DNA of 64,000 bases from Komarekiella atlantica HA4396-MV6 (GTDB lineage Bacteria > Cyanobacteriota > Cyanobacteriia > Cyanobacteriales > Nostocaceae): assembly GCA_019359395.1 (NCBI GenBank), contig JAHHHK010000001.1, positions 186,001-250,000 of the forward strand. The letters run 5' to 3'. Below, one piece after another: positions 1 to 8,399 of this stretch. Under the pieces are notes generated by a model. That model was not told the origin of the DNA and ran no database searches. It was given only the letters and a program-made list of their open reading frames with translations. The stretch's first letter is position 1; the number at the start of each line of letters is the position of its first letter. A program made the translations under genes and the position numbers.

Positions 1-766
1 TTTTGTAAAGCTTGGCTCCCAATTCTTGAATAGGCGATCGCAGTAAATTACTAATGTAAAGTGCGATATTCTCAGCAGTGGGCACAACTTCGGCAAAGTA
101 AGCAATGTCTTTATTTAGAAAAGTGTGATCGAACGGCTCAAGCACATGATCTTCTATCACCTGATTCAGAGCACCTAAATCAACAATCATGCCAGTGCGC
201 GAATCAATTTCCCCTTTCACAGTGACTTCTAAATGGTAGTTGTGTCCGTGACCGTGGGGACGGGCACACTTCCCGTAAATCTCAGTGTTTTCTTCGTTAC
301 TCAGTTTAGGGTGAGCCAGCCGATGGGCGGCGCTAAAGTGAGTGCTAATGGTCAGGTAGGCTTCCATTCCGTTTCCCATATAATCTGCCCAGAGTTCAGG
401 GTGTTCAAACAACTGCACACGGACTAAAGGCAAGTGGGGTGCTAGTCGCTGCCAAATAACCCGTGCAATATTCTCAGTGGTGGGTAGAGTTTGTTGAAAT
501 TCTGTCCACACGTCGTTGAGATAAGAGAAGTCCAATTGGCTGGTAACTTCCCGTTTAATTACGTGTTTCACGTCGGACAAGTTCAGCACCATGCCATATT
601 TATCTAGTTCCCCGGCTAGGGAGATAAATAATACATAGTTATGTCCATGTCCGGGAAATCTAGAGCAAGCACCAAATTTTTCAATATTCTCGGCTTCACT
701 TAGTTCTGGCAACCAATAGCGATGACTTGCTGAAAACTGAGCACGGCGATTAACAATGCATTGCAT
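1..766 (-). CDS. Tandem-domain 6-pyruvoyl-tetrahydropterin synthase / 6-carboxytetrahydropterin synthase family protein (3' end cut)
   Basis: The minus frame opens at ATG 764-766 and runs off the left edge, so the C-terminus is missing. It holds two consecutive PTPS/QueD domains. Domain one (about residues 1-125) has FSASHRYW, the cysteine motif GACSRFPGHGHNY and PTTENIARVIW. Domain two repeats this as FSAAHRLAHP, GKCARPHGHGHNY and PTAENIA. The histidines are the expected zinc ligands and the cysteine the expected catalytic residue, and both copies keep them. The family converts dihydroneopterin triphosphate into tetrahydropterins, for queuosine or biopterin-type cofactors. A pterin dehydratase lies 4.7 kb away but is not in the same operon. 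Which product is made cannot be told from sequence alone. Confidence 0.88.
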   Translation of the reverse strand, partial: MQCIVNRRAQFSASHRYWLPELSEAENIEKFGACSRFPGHGHNYVLFISLAGELDKYGMVLNLSDVKHVIKREVTSQLDFSYLNDVWTEFQQTLPTTENIARVIWQRLAPHLPLVRVQLFEHPELWADYMGNGMEAYLTISTHFSAAHRLAHPKLSNEENTEIYGKCARPHGHGHNYHLEVTVKGEIDSRTGMIVDLGALNQVIEDHVLEPFDHTFLNKDIAYFAEVVPTAENIALYISNLLRSPIQELGAKLYK

Positions 767-900
767 GAGTATACTGAGAGCAAAAATTAAAATTTCTTAA
801 CCTTTCACTGCTTCCAGCATAAACTAATTTCAGCCGCTTCGCGGAGTCTAAGTTCAAACTCCAAAGTCCAAAAAATTTAATTTTGACTCTTGACTATTAA

Positions 901-1590
901 CTACTCAACCGATGCTTGTGCCTCGCAATGCAATCTTTCAGCTATGCGGAATAGTTCTAGACCTGTGTGTAAATAACGATCATCGTAGCTCAAAGGGAAG
1001 TAAGCTAACTCTTCTAGCCCATCCCCTACTTGACTGAGGCTGTAGTAGAGGTGAGCTGCTGCTCTTGCTAAACTAGGAGGATTCGGTAGAGAGCGAAGAG
1101 TTGTTTGTGCCTGCTTGAACTCATCTCGGCAAGTTTGTAAGTATTCCTGAAATTCTTCTAGTAACTCATCATCAAAGGGATCAGCAGCTAATTGCTCCAT
1201 TTGTTCCTCTAGGGAATAGAGAATGCTACAAAGCAGGCGATTGACTGGTTGATAAACTCGGCGCAGCCATTCATCGACTTGTTCATCAGCATCCCGTCCG
1301 GTTTGGCGTGTTGCCTTGTAACGCTTTTGAGCAGAAGCAGTACGTTGTTGCCGATCGCTATTTAATTTTTGAGAGCTATCCCGCAGTTGTTGGTCATAAT
1401 TGAGACGATTATGAGTGTCGCCTAAGACTTCATACGCGGCATTGATGTGGATAATTCGCTCGTTATCTGCTGTTTCCTGATTGCTGTCAGGATGAAATAA
1501 CTTCACCAAGCGGCGATAAGCTTGCTTAATCTCCGCTTGGCTGGCATTTTGACTAACTTTGAGTGTTTCGTAGTGGTTAGAATTGGCCAT
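901..1590 (-). CDS. J-domain (DnaJ-like) protein
   Basis: A protein of 229 residues with an N-terminal J domain (about 5-65) that keeps the HPD tripeptide at 33-35, the loop needed to stimulate the Hsp70 ATPase. There is no Gly/Phe linker, zinc finger or DnaJ C-terminal domain, so this is a type III J protein. The rest is charged and helical and is probably a client- or partner-specific region. It is presumably a cytosolic DnaK co-chaperone. It lies 15 bp downstream of cysK on the same strand, so the two are probably co-transcribed. The functional link to cysteine synthesis is unknown. Confidence 0.85.
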   Translation of the reverse strand: MANSNHYETLKVSQNASQAEIKQAYRRLVKLFHPDSNQETADNERIIHINAAYEVLGDTHNRLNYDQQLRDSSQKLNSDRQQRTASAQKRYKATRQTGRDADEQVDEWLRRVYQPVNRLLCSILYSLEEQMEQLAADPFDDELLEEFQEYLQTCRDEFKQAQTTLRSLPNPPSLARAAAHLYYSLSQVGDGLEELAYFPLSYDDRYLHTGLELFRIAERLHCEAQASVE

Positions 1591-1605
1591 TCATCTAATT
1601 TATCG

Positions 1606-2568
1606 TTAGCTGACGCTAGCTGCTACCCTTGCCTCTAGGTCTTGGAACAATGGTGTACTTAAATATCTCTCCCCAAAACTGGGCTGAATCATTACAATTA
1701 AGCGTCCTTTGTTTTCTTGACGCTGGGCAACTTGAATTGCCGCACACAATGCGGCTCCACTGGAAATACCAGATAGTAGCCCTTCTTCTCTTGCCAAACG
1801 CCGACCAAATGCGATCGCTTCTTCATCGGTGACGGCAATCACTTCATCAATCAATTTTACCTTGAGTACTTGGGGAATAAACCCAGCGCCAATTCCTTGA
1901 ATTTTGTGCGGCCCAGGTCGTCCGCCAGACAAGATTGCACTATTGGCAGGTTCAACGGCGATCGCCTGAAAACTCGGCTTACGTGTTTTAATTACTTCTG
2001 CTACACCAGTGATCGTACCACCTGTTCCGACTCCCGCCACAATTATATCAACCTGTCCATCAGTATCTTCCCAGATTTCTTCAGCTGTCGTTTCTCGATG
2101 CACTTTTACATTTGCTGGATTACGGAATTGTTGCAACATATAAGCATTCGGCATATTGTCAACTATCTCCTGTGCCCGCCGAATTGCCCCACTCATGCCT
2201 TCAGCACCCGGTGTTAGTTCTAGTTCCGCTCCATAGGCCCGCAACATTGCCCGTCGCTCTCCACTCATCGTCTCTGGCATTGTCAAAATTAATCGATAAC
2301 CCTTAGCTGCTGCTGCCATTGCTAGGGCAATTCCTGTATTTCCAGAGGTAGGTTCCACCAAAACTGTCTTGCGAGGAGTTATTAGCCCCTCTTCTTCGGC
2401 GGTATTAATCATACTTACTCCAATCCGGTCTTTAACTGATGCGGATGGGTTCAGACTTTCTAGTTTCACCAAAATTTGAGCAACACACCCTTCTGCTTCG
2501 GGAATGCGGTTCAATTGCACTAGAGGTGTACGACCAACTAGTTCTGTAATGTTACGAGCAATTCGCAT
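1606..2568 (-). CDS. cysK: Cysteine synthase A (O-acetylserine sulfhydrylase)
   Basis: A fold-type II PLP enzyme of 320 residues, the normal length. It makes cysteine from O-acetylserine and sulfide. Visible signatures are NPSASVKDR with the PLP lysine at residue 46, the TSGNTG substrate loop near 75, [10 protein letters not shown] for the PLP phosphate near 180, and SGISSGA near the C-terminus. The start ATG sits 78 bp downstream of an Rrf2-type regulator gene on the same strand, and the J-domain gene follows. The arrangement recalls CymR-CysK, where CysK itself is the corepressor of an Rrf2 regulator. That regulatory role is inference here. Confidence 0.95.
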   Translation of the reverse strand: MRIARNITELVGRTPLVQLNRIPEAEGCVAQILVKLESLNPSASVKDRIGVSMINTAEEEGLITPRKTVLVEPTSGNTGIALAMAAAAKGYRLILTMPETMSGERRAMLRAYGAELELTPGAEGMSGAIRRAQEIVDNMPNAYMLQQFRNPANVKVHRETTAEEIWEDTDGQVDIIVAGVGTGGTITGVAEVIKTRKPSFQAIAVEPANSAILSGGRPGPHKIQGIGAGFIPQVLKVKLIDEVIAVTDEEAIAFGRRLAREEGLLSGISSGAALCAAIQVAQRQENKGRLIVMIQPSFGERYLSTPLFQDLEARVAASVS

Positions 2569-2646
2569 AATTAGTCCTTAGTTATTATTGAATATTTATT
2601 AGTCAGTTGTTTTTGCTCTCTTGGTCATTAATCAAACAATAAATGA

Positions 2647-3084
2647 CTAAATGTAATACATGATATCCAGTTGCCGACGTGATTCTCGTTTTTCACAGAG
2701 ATCTTGAAGTGTATAGTTTTGTAACACTGTGTTCGCAGCCTGAGATGCTTCTAGCCAGATTTCTTCTATAACAGAACTGTCTATAGTTTTAGTATTAATA
2801 TCTTCTTCACTCGTCCCCATATCTAAACCTTCCAAACAGCCTAAAATCTCGAAAAGTGTTATTTTCCGAGGTTCTCGCGTCAAAAAATAACCGCCTTTTG
2901 ACCCGCGTTGACTTTTAACTATACCTCCACGCCTCAAAGTTGCTAGTAGCTGTTCTAAATAGCGGTCGGGTATATTTTGTTGTGCTGCAATTTGTCGAAT
3001 TTGCAGTGGTTCGCCACTTTCGTAATGAGCAGCCATTTCCAACAAAGCAAGAATAGCGTATTCAGATTTACACGATAGTTCCAC
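2647..3084 (-). CDS. Rrf2 family transcriptional regulator (CymR-like context)
   Basis: A small winged-helix regulator. The N-terminal part ELSCKSEYAILALLEMA, the recognition region IPDRYLEQLLATLRRGG and the wing RGSKGGYFL are typical of Rrf2. I place the start at GTG 3084 (145 residues), because the family usually begins ME/MKLS; a TTG three codons upstream (3093) is the alternative. The three closely spaced cysteines that bind Fe-S in IscR and NsrR are absent: after the DNA-binding domain only isolated cysteines remain (GCLEG, DLCEK). That fits the cluster-free CymR branch, as does cysK directly downstream. The predicted role is a cysteine or sulfur-status repressor, by context only. Confidence 0.85.
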   Translation of the reverse strand: MELSCKSEYAILALLEMAAHYESGEPLQIRQIAAQQNIPDRYLEQLLATLRRGGIVKSQRGSKGGYFLTREPRKITLFEILGCLEGLDMGTSEEDINTKTIDSSVIEEIWLEASQAANTVLQNYTLQDLCEKRESRRQLDIMYYI

Positions 3085-3275
3085 AGGCAGCAATAAGTTA
3101 AGAATTAGGAGTTATAATTTTACGCGCTATAAACTTGATCCCGCTCACCTGTTTCAGAAAAGCTTGTTTAGAAAAAGTTTTTTACGACGTGAGTTAGGAG
3201 TTTTGAATTTTTACTCATAACTCTTTCTTTCTCCAGTATACTCCGGTTCCCCGCTAGGGTTTGTTGCCGTTCCCG

Positions 3276-3304
3276 AAAACAAAAAACCCCGCCATCAGGC
3301 GGGG
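3276..3304 (-). terminator. Rho-independent terminator of the 3344-5080 porin gene
   Basis: On the minus strand a perfect 7-bp stem CCCCGCC/GGCGGGG with loop TGAT is followed by a T-rich run. It lies 40 bp past the porin stop codon. Confidence 0.85.
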
Positions 3305-3343
3305 AGCAATAGGATTTAAAATTGCAAGTCGGTTTTCAACGCT

Positions 3344-5080
3344 TTAGAAAGTAAAGGTTGTTCTGAGTGTACCGATAATTGCATCATCGTTGTCGCTGTT
3401 TTGACCAGGAGAAGTCAGGTAAATAACGCCAGGAGTGATTGAAACGTTATCCGACACACGATATTTGTAGAAACCTTCAATTTGGTATGGTACATCGCCA
3501 CCACCAAAGCCTGGGCGGTTGAGAGCATAAGGTTGCGCGCCTGCGAAGACACCCAATACGTTACCTCTCTTACCAAAATCAGATAAGGCAACGCCAGCAC
3601 CGTAAGTCCAAGATTCAAAATCATCACCGGCACCGGAACCTACGACATCAGTGTAGGCTACGAAGCCACTAACGGAAAGTTTATCGCTTGGTCTAAACGC
3701 CGCCGACAAACCGTAGGAGTTACTTGAAGATGAGTTAGCCAAAGTATTGGCTTGTTGAGTACCTACTACACCAATGGGAAGACCACCAGCGTTAGTCAGA
3801 CCCAAACCCGAATCAAATAAAGCACTACCTGCGCCATTATATCCATGAACATAGGTGGCTGCTAAAGCTAAGCGATCGCCAACACTAAAGTTTAACTGAC
3901 CAAGGGCTGCATAGTCACCGTTGAAAACGCCTTGACTTGCACCAGGAGCATTGGCTTCTGATGACAAGTAACCCACTGTAACTGAACTGGGTCTTAGAAT
4001 ACCGCCACCTTGACCAAAAGGTATGTTAAGTGCTATACCCGCACCACCACCAATCCGATAGATGGGGCTTTCAGAAGAAAAGGCAGATAAAGCGCCATTA
4101 CCACCGTCAGTTTTATCAAAAAAGTAAGGGTTGTTAACAGCAGCATAATGGCTGTGTCGTCCTCCAGCAGCGGCAAGATAAACCTGAGCTGGCCCTATGG
4201 GAACTTCATAGGTCAGTCTGTCTATATCAACGCTGTTATCACCAGTACTACCGATTTGGAATGTTTGAGCGCCTTCAGAACTGGGAATAGCGTTTCCAGC
4301 AGTATCTTGTATTGCAAAGGCTTGTGCATTACCAGCTGCAAGACGGGTGGTCAAAACGTCTCTACCAGTGAAACTGGTTTGCAAGCCTAAACGCACTCTG
4401 TTTTGGAAGACGGTGTTGTTAGCATCGCCAGTTCCATCACCAAACGCATCACTAACAGCAAAAATCGCTTCACCAACTAGCTTGGTGGTGGTGGAGAACT
4501 GATTTGCTTCCAATTCAGCGGTACGCGCTTCTAAGGAATCTACACGACCGCGTAGGGTTGCCAGTTCTGCGGAGAATTCTTCTTGTAACCGCTGTAAGGT
4601 AGCTAAGTCTTGTTTAGTGACTAAGTCAGCTGTTGCTGTGGCAATTAATTCGTTAACCCGATCCAAACAGGCATTTAAACCAGCGGCAAATTCATAACGG
4701 GTCAGAGCACGATTACCGCGATAAGTGCCATTGGGATAACCTGCAATACAACCATAGCGCTCAACTAAGGACTGCAATGCTTGGAATGCCCAATCGGTAG
4801 GTTGTACGTCGGAAAATTGAGAAACCGATGTTACCTGGGCCTGAGTGTTGTTCTTGTTGCCTTCGTTGCTGTAGCGATTAACTTGATCTAAAACGTTGGC
4901 ATCATTAGCTGTTTGAGCCAACAACTCTGGTTGTTGGGCAAGCGTAGTTACGCTTGGTTGCTCAGCTGATGATACTTCAGTGGTGGTATTTTGAGCCGCA
5001 ATTGCTGTTGTTGAAACTAACAATGTTGCTCCCAAAACTGCTGGACTAACCACTAATGATTTCCATAAGAGATTAGACAT
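3344..5080 (-). CDS. Iron-uptake-type OprB porin with SLH domain (copy 1)
   Basis: An outer-membrane beta-barrel porin of 578 residues. I chose ATG 5080 over the upstream ATG 5128, because GAGGAGAAAAGGAAAG precedes it and it lines up with the signal peptide of the paralogue at 40406-42031 (MSNLLWK.. against MTKLFWN..). Order: signal peptide (about 1-28), a low-complexity spacer, one SLH domain (FSDVQPTDWAFQALQSLVER, about 90-145), a coiled-coil stretch (LQRLQEEFSAELATLRGRVD), then an OprB-like barrel ending in aromatic TFTF, as outer-membrane proteins do. The SLH domain should hold the porin to the wall polymer. The two copies are nearly identical through the SLH and coiled-coil part and diverge in the barrel. 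Confidence 0.9.
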   Translation of the reverse strand: MSNLLWKSLVVSPAVLGATLLVSTTAIAAQNTTTEVSSAEQPSVTTLAQQPELLAQTANDANVLDQVNRYSNEGNKNNTQAQVTSVSQFSDVQPTDWAFQALQSLVERYGCIAGYPNGTYRGNRALTRYEFAAGLNACLDRVNELIATATADLVTKQDLATLQRLQEEFSAELATLRGRVDSLEARTAELEANQFSTTTKLVGEAIFAVSDAFGDGTGDANNTVFQNRVRLGLQTSFTGRDVLTTRLAAGNAQAFAIQDTAGNAIPSSEGAQTFQIGSTGDNSVDIDRLTYEVPIGPAQVYLAAAGGRHSHYAAVNNPYFFDKTDGGNGALSAFSSESPIYRIGGGAGIALNIPFGQGGGILRPSSVTVGYLSSEANAPGASQGVFNGDYAALGQLNFSVGDRLALAATYVHGYNGAGSALFDSGLGLTNAGGLPIGVVGTQQANTLANSSSSNSYGLSAAFRPSDKLSVSGFVAYTDVVGSGAGDDFESWTYGAGVALSDFGKRGNVLGVFAGAQPYALNRPGFGGGDVPYQIEGFYKYRVSDNVSITPGVIYLTSPGQNSDNDDAIIGTLRTTFTF

Positions 5081-5455
5081 CTTTCCTTTTCTCCTCACAC
5101 CTTGTATAGATAATTGCGTTTGTTGCACCTAATTCTCAAAAATGCGACATCTCATTGAAACCTGTGGATGAGGCATAGTTGCCACTACTACAATTTTAGT
5201 TTTTGCAAAGCTAATAACTGATTAACTTATCGTTAAAAACTTATGCAATTAACTTATGCAAAAACATATCTTTATATCATAACATTATAAAACACCTGAC
5301 TGGGATGGCAAGATAGGAGCGATCGCCTTAATAACTGTCACACATAAGTTATCTATATGTCTAAGCAGGGAGTAAGGTTTTGGGAATTCACTAATCCCCA
5401 CTTAGGTAAACCGCTAAAGGCCTTAGACACTTATCAGCTTGCCAAGAGAAATCAC
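5081..5455. promoter_or_regulatory. Upstream region of porin copy 1, with three AACTTAT direct repeats
   Basis: An AT-rich gap between the porin start and the pterin dehydratase stop. It contains AACTTATCG (5224-5232), AACTTATGCA (5238-5247) and AACTTATGCA (5251-5260), spaced 13-14 bp apart, so they do not fall exactly on one helical face. This could be an operator for the porin gene; no regulator is identified. One HIP1 octamer is present. No credible ORF lies on either strand. Confidence 0.4.
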
Positions 5456-5737
5456 TTAGTTGATTTGGGAAATTACCCCTGCCATATCAAAATCCTTCTG
5501 CGTCAACCCACCAGCATCATGGGTTGTAAGTGTAATCTTCACCTTATTGTAAGAAATCTCTATATCTGGATGATGCCCCGCAGACTCGGCTGGTTCCACC
5601 AGCTTATTTATAAACTCAATTGCTTGGATAAAATCCTTAAATTGGCGGGTAGTCTGCAACTTGGAATTTTCAACTATCCAATAAGACAGAGCGCTTGCCT
5701 GTTCTTGAATTTCAGCCTCAGAAAGTAGCTTTGCCAT
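5456..5737 (-). CDS. Pterin-4a-carbinolamine dehydratase (4a-hydroxytetrahydrobiopterin dehydratase)
   Basis: A protein of 93 residues, the full length of the PCD/DCoH family. The active-site signature AGHHPDIEISYNKVKI is intact near residues 53-68, with the paired histidines and the aspartate of the H-H-P-D motif, followed by TTHDAGGLTQKDF. It dehydrates 4a-hydroxytetrahydropterin made by aromatic amino-acid hydroxylases, or takes part in general pterin recycling. It stands alone on the minus strand, with long non-coding stretches on both sides. Confidence 0.93.
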   Translation of the reverse strand: MAKLLSEAEIQEQASALSYWIVENSKLQTTRQFKDFIQAIEFINKLVEPAESAGHHPDIEISYNKVKITLTTHDAGGLTQKDFDMAGVISQIN

Positions 5738-6131
5738 ATTAAAACTCCCTTGTTTAAGCTAATCAGCATTCAAGTTACATATTCACTTAATAGTCAAGAG
5801 CCAGAAGCTAGAAGAAAAATGCTCCTAATTCCTGACTTCCCAACTTTCTAAATTGCAAATTGGATGCACATCTGCTTATAGCTTTATTACTTCTTGCACA
5901 TCATTGGGCAAGACTTCTCTCATCGCTCATATAAACTCAAAGTATGCGAGGATAGAGTAACTAAAAATGTATCTATGTGCATACTTAAGTTTATCCAAGG
6001 AGATGGACACTTTTGCTCACGTCCGGTCAATTCCCAAGGATATATAAAGATATCTTTTTGCTAATAAATACTTAATGGCACTTGCATTTAGGTTTTCAAG
6101 AGCAAGCATTGATAAATTAAAAGTCACCCAT

Positions 6132-6179
6132 AAAAAACTATCCGCTCTGACTTGGATCAGGAGATCTAAGTCAGAGCGG
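6132..6179 (-). terminator. Strong intrinsic terminator ending the small transcript downstream of psbD
   Basis: On the minus strand a perfect 12-bp stem (6168-6179 with 6142-6153; CCGCTCTGACTT/AAGTCAGAGCGG) and a 14-nt loop are followed by ATAGTTTTTTA. It defines the 3' end of the unit that contains the 23-codon ORF. Confidence 0.8.
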
Positions 6180-6280
6180 TCTAGCGGGTCTTCAGGTTGC
6201 AACCAGACTGCCGGAAGGAACTCCGAGCTTGCCTAGCTATTTGAGCTAACTTAGTCTCTCAAGATGACTAAGGCTTGCTT

Positions 6281-6352
6281 TTAGAGAACAGCCCCGGCAC
6301 ACAGCCGGCTAACTGCAACCTGATGACCCATGCATTTACTACTTTCAATCAT
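6281..6352 (-). CDS. Putative 23-residue small protein or leader peptide in a structured transcript
   Basis: ATG 6352 to TAA 6281 encodes a 23-residue peptide starting MIESSKCMGHQ and ending RLCAGAVL, with two cysteines. The ATG is preceded by AAGGAGGTGA, a perfect 10-nt match to the 16S anti-Shine-Dalgarno, with spacing of about five bases. The surroundings are dense in hairpins: CAGAGC/GCTCTG and CTAAG/CTTAG lie 5' of the ORF, one hairpin is possible inside it, CTTAGTC/GACTAAG lies after it, then the terminator at 6132-6179. I do not recognise the family. It could be a small protein, a regulatory leader, or an sRNA in which the ORF is incidental. Confidence 0.5.
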   Translation of the reverse strand: MIESSKCMGHQVAVSRLCAGAVL

Positions 6353-6467
6353 GGGCATCACCTCCTTGTTGCCTAAGCGGTCTTAGTTTCAAAAAGGCAG
6401 AGCGTTGTTGCTCTGAGCTTGTAATCTTTATTTAAGATAACACATAAATTTAGAGATATTAACCATA
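6353..6467 (-). ncRNA. 5' part of the structured small transcript
   Basis: Between the psbD terminator and the 23-codon ORF the minus strand carries two short perfect hairpins, CAGAGC-AACAAC-GCTCTG and CTAAG-ACCG-CTTAG, directly before the Shine-Dalgarno. The second could expose or occlude the ribosome site. There is a possible extended -10 (TGTGTTATCT near 6436-6445) but no convincing -35, so the unit may have its own start or may rely on psbD readthrough. Confidence 0.4.
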
Positions 6468-6496
6468 AATAAAAAACCCCCACCAAAAGGTGGAGG
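6468..6496 (-). terminator. Intrinsic terminator of psbD
   Basis: On the minus strand the stem CCTCCACC/GGTGGGGG (one G-T pair) with loop TTTT is followed by TTTTTTATTT, 217 bp after the psbD stop. Confidence 0.75.
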
Positions 6497-6712
6497 ATTA
6501 CTAAGTAATGGATAATTTTGGCACTTTCCTGGCTTTTACCGAGGATATTTTGGGAAGCAATGGATCGCGCTTGTCACAATTTTTTGCTTCAACTGTAAAT
6601 GCCCGTAGGCTTTTGCTCATCTGGGTAGTGCCAGTTCTCGTCAACCATAGCCCTTAATCAGGATTATGGTCATCTTATTTGTTTCTCATCATTTAGTTAG
6701 AGAACGATTGAG

Positions 6713-7768
6713 TTAGAGAGCGTTACCGCGAGGTAGAACTTCCTCAGGGAATACAAATTGTTCGTGAGGTTGATCTTGAGGAGCCATCCAAGCGCGGATG
6801 CCCTCATTCAGCAAAATGTTTTTGGTATAGAAAGTTTCAAACTCTGGGTCTTCTGCTGCCCGTAATTCTTGGGAAACGAAGTCATAAGCCCGCAGGTTGA
6901 GTGCCAAACCGACGATGCCAACGGCGCTCATCCACAAGCCTGTAACTGGCACAAACAGCATGAAGAAGTGCAACCAGCGCTTGTTGGAGAAGGCAATCCC
7001 GAATATCTGTGACCAGAAACGGTTTGCTGTCACCATTGAGTAGGTTTCTTCTGATTGGGTGGGATTGAAGGCGCGGAAGGTGTTGGCTCCTTCGCCATCT
7101 TCAAATAAGGTGTTCTCTACTGTCGCTCCGTGAATGGCGCACAATAGCGCACCACCTAATACTCCGGCTACACCCATCATGTGGAAGGGGTTGAGTGTCC
7201 AGTTGTGGAACCCTTGCAGGAATAGTAAAAACCGGAAGATTGCCGCTACCCCAAAGCTGGGTGCGAAGAACCATGATGATTGTCCCAAGGGGTACATCAG
7301 AAATACGCTGACGAATACCGCGATTGGGGCTGAGAATGCTAACGCGTTGTATGGACGGATTCCGACTAGCCGTGCAATCTCAAATTGCCGCAACATGAAG
7401 CCAATCAGTCCAAAGGCTCCGTGTAGCGCTACGAATGGCCATAATCCTCCCAATTGGAACCAACGGGTCAGGTTGCCTTGAGCTTCTGGACCCCATAACA
7501 GCAATAGCGAATGTCCCATGCTGTCTGCTGGGGTTGATACTGCTACTGTTAGGAAGTTACACCCTTCTAAGTATGATGAGGCTAATCCGTGGGTGTACCA
7601 AGAGGTGACGAAGGTTGTCCCGGTTAGCCAACCGCCTAGTGCTAGGAAGGCACAAGGAAATAGTAATATCCCTGACCATCCTACGAATACGAAGCGATCG
7701 CGCTTTAACCAGTCGTCTAGAACGTCAAACCACCCTCTACTGGGCGCGCGTCCAACTGCGATGGTCAT
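6713..7768 (-). CDS. psbD: Photosystem II reaction centre D2 protein
   Basis: A protein of 351 residues, essentially the full D2 length, with the characteristic N-terminus [20 protein letters not shown] and C-terminus [12 protein letters not shown]2 pairs with D1 in the thylakoid reaction centre and carries QA, half of the special-pair chlorophyll ligands and the redox-active Tyr D. The iron/QA region [12 protein letters not shown] and the segment [13 protein letters not shown] are intact. In many cyanobacteria one psbD overlaps psbC and a second copy stands alone. No psbC follows here, so this looks like the solitary, often stress- or light-induced copy. GGAG precedes the ATG. Several hundred bases of 3' non-coding DNA follow. 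Confidence 0.97.
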   Translation of the reverse strand: MTIAVGRAPSRGWFDVLDDWLKRDRFVFVGWSGILLFPCAFLALGGWLTGTTFVTSWYTHGLASSYLEGCNFLTVAVSTPADSMGHSLLLLWGPEAQGNLTRWFQLGGLWPFVALHGAFGLIGFMLRQFEIARLVGIRPYNALAFSAPIAVFVSVFLMYPLGQSSWFFAPSFGVAAIFRFLLFLQGFHNWTLNPFHMMGVAGVLGGALLCAIHGATVENTLFEDGEGANTFRAFNPTQSEETYSMVTANRFWSQIFGIAFSNKRWLHFFMLFVPVTGLWMSAVGIVGLALNLRAYDFVSQELRAAEDPEFETFYTKNILLNEGIRAWMAPQDQPHEQFVFPEEVLPRGNAL

Positions 7769-8113
7769 GAGAGCAAATCTCCAAATGATGTTATGAGTAC
7801 AGGTCGTATCTGCATTGTATGTAGATAACTATTTTACGGTTATCTATAAGCAGAAAGTTAACCAGGTTGTCTACCTAGTTTACAATTTTTTACGTACCTT
7901 TAATTATAATAGGTGCAAATCGCTAATTTTTCCAGGGGATTTGTCATTAAATTTAACTTTTGATACAGATGCGATCGCACTAGAGGAAGAGTAGAGGAGT
8001 GGAAGAAAAGAATAATTTTGAATTATTATCCGCCCTCCTATTGTTCTCCATCCCCCTGGAATCAGCTGGCTGACGCTAAAATGAATCCTACAGTTAAATT
8101 TGATTAATGCTAA
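7769..8113. promoter_or_regulatory. Divergent region between psbD and UPF0367
   Basis: AT-rich region containing the 5' leaders of both genes. On the minus strand a TATAAT hexamer (within CCTATTATAATTAAAGG, about 7900-7916) is a possible psbD -10, which would leave a leader of about 130 nt. I see no clear -35. No ORF or repeat of note; one HIP1 octamer near 7971. Confidence 0.35.
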
Positions 8114-8386
8114 ATGTTTACCATTGACTTAAGCATCAAGAACACTGCTTTCCCCATTTCAGTACAACGTAAGTCAGCCGAGGATGCTGAGGCTGTCTAT
8201 CAGCTAATTTTGGCAGCAATACGTTCTGGCAATCCTGACATTGTGGAACTAAAGTGTGAGGGCAAGACAGAGAAAAAAATCGCTGTTCGTGCTAGTGAAA
8301 TTTCTGGAGTACAAATTGTTCAGAAGGATGGTGTAACCACTGCTGGTGGTAGACCACCTGGGTTTTTTGCAGTAGCGGCTGAGTAA
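8114..8386 (+). CDS. UPF0367 family protein
   Basis: A soluble protein of 90 residues beginning MFTIDLSIKNTAFPISVQRK and containing CEGKTEKKIAV and EISGVQIV. This matches my knowledge of UPF0367, a small family confined to cyanobacteria and some plastids, of unknown function. There is no signal peptide or membrane segment. The stop lies 13 bp before the ATG of the ECF-type ATPase, so the two are probably one transcription unit ending at the terminator at 9181-9209. The pairing is the only functional clue. Confidence 0.85.
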   Translation: MFTIDLSIKNTAFPISVQRKSAEDAEAVYQLILAAIRSGNPDIVELKCEGKTEKKIAVRASEISGVQIVQKDGVTTAGGRPPGFFAVAAE

Positions 8387-8399
8387 CCAAGGTATATAA

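Noticed and set aside
5357-5728. Plus-strand ORF of 123 residues
   Set aside because: It lies antisense to the clearly real pterin dehydratase gene and lacks recognisable features.
6001-6060. Plus-strand mini-ORF (MDTFAHVRSIPKDI) after AAGGAG with a weak hairpin behind it
   Set aside because: The Shine-Dalgarno touches the ATG with no spacing, and the terminator stem is short and AT-rich.
6017-6202. 61-residue minus-strand ORF
   Set aside because: It starts inside the terminator hairpin of the small transcript and has no family character.
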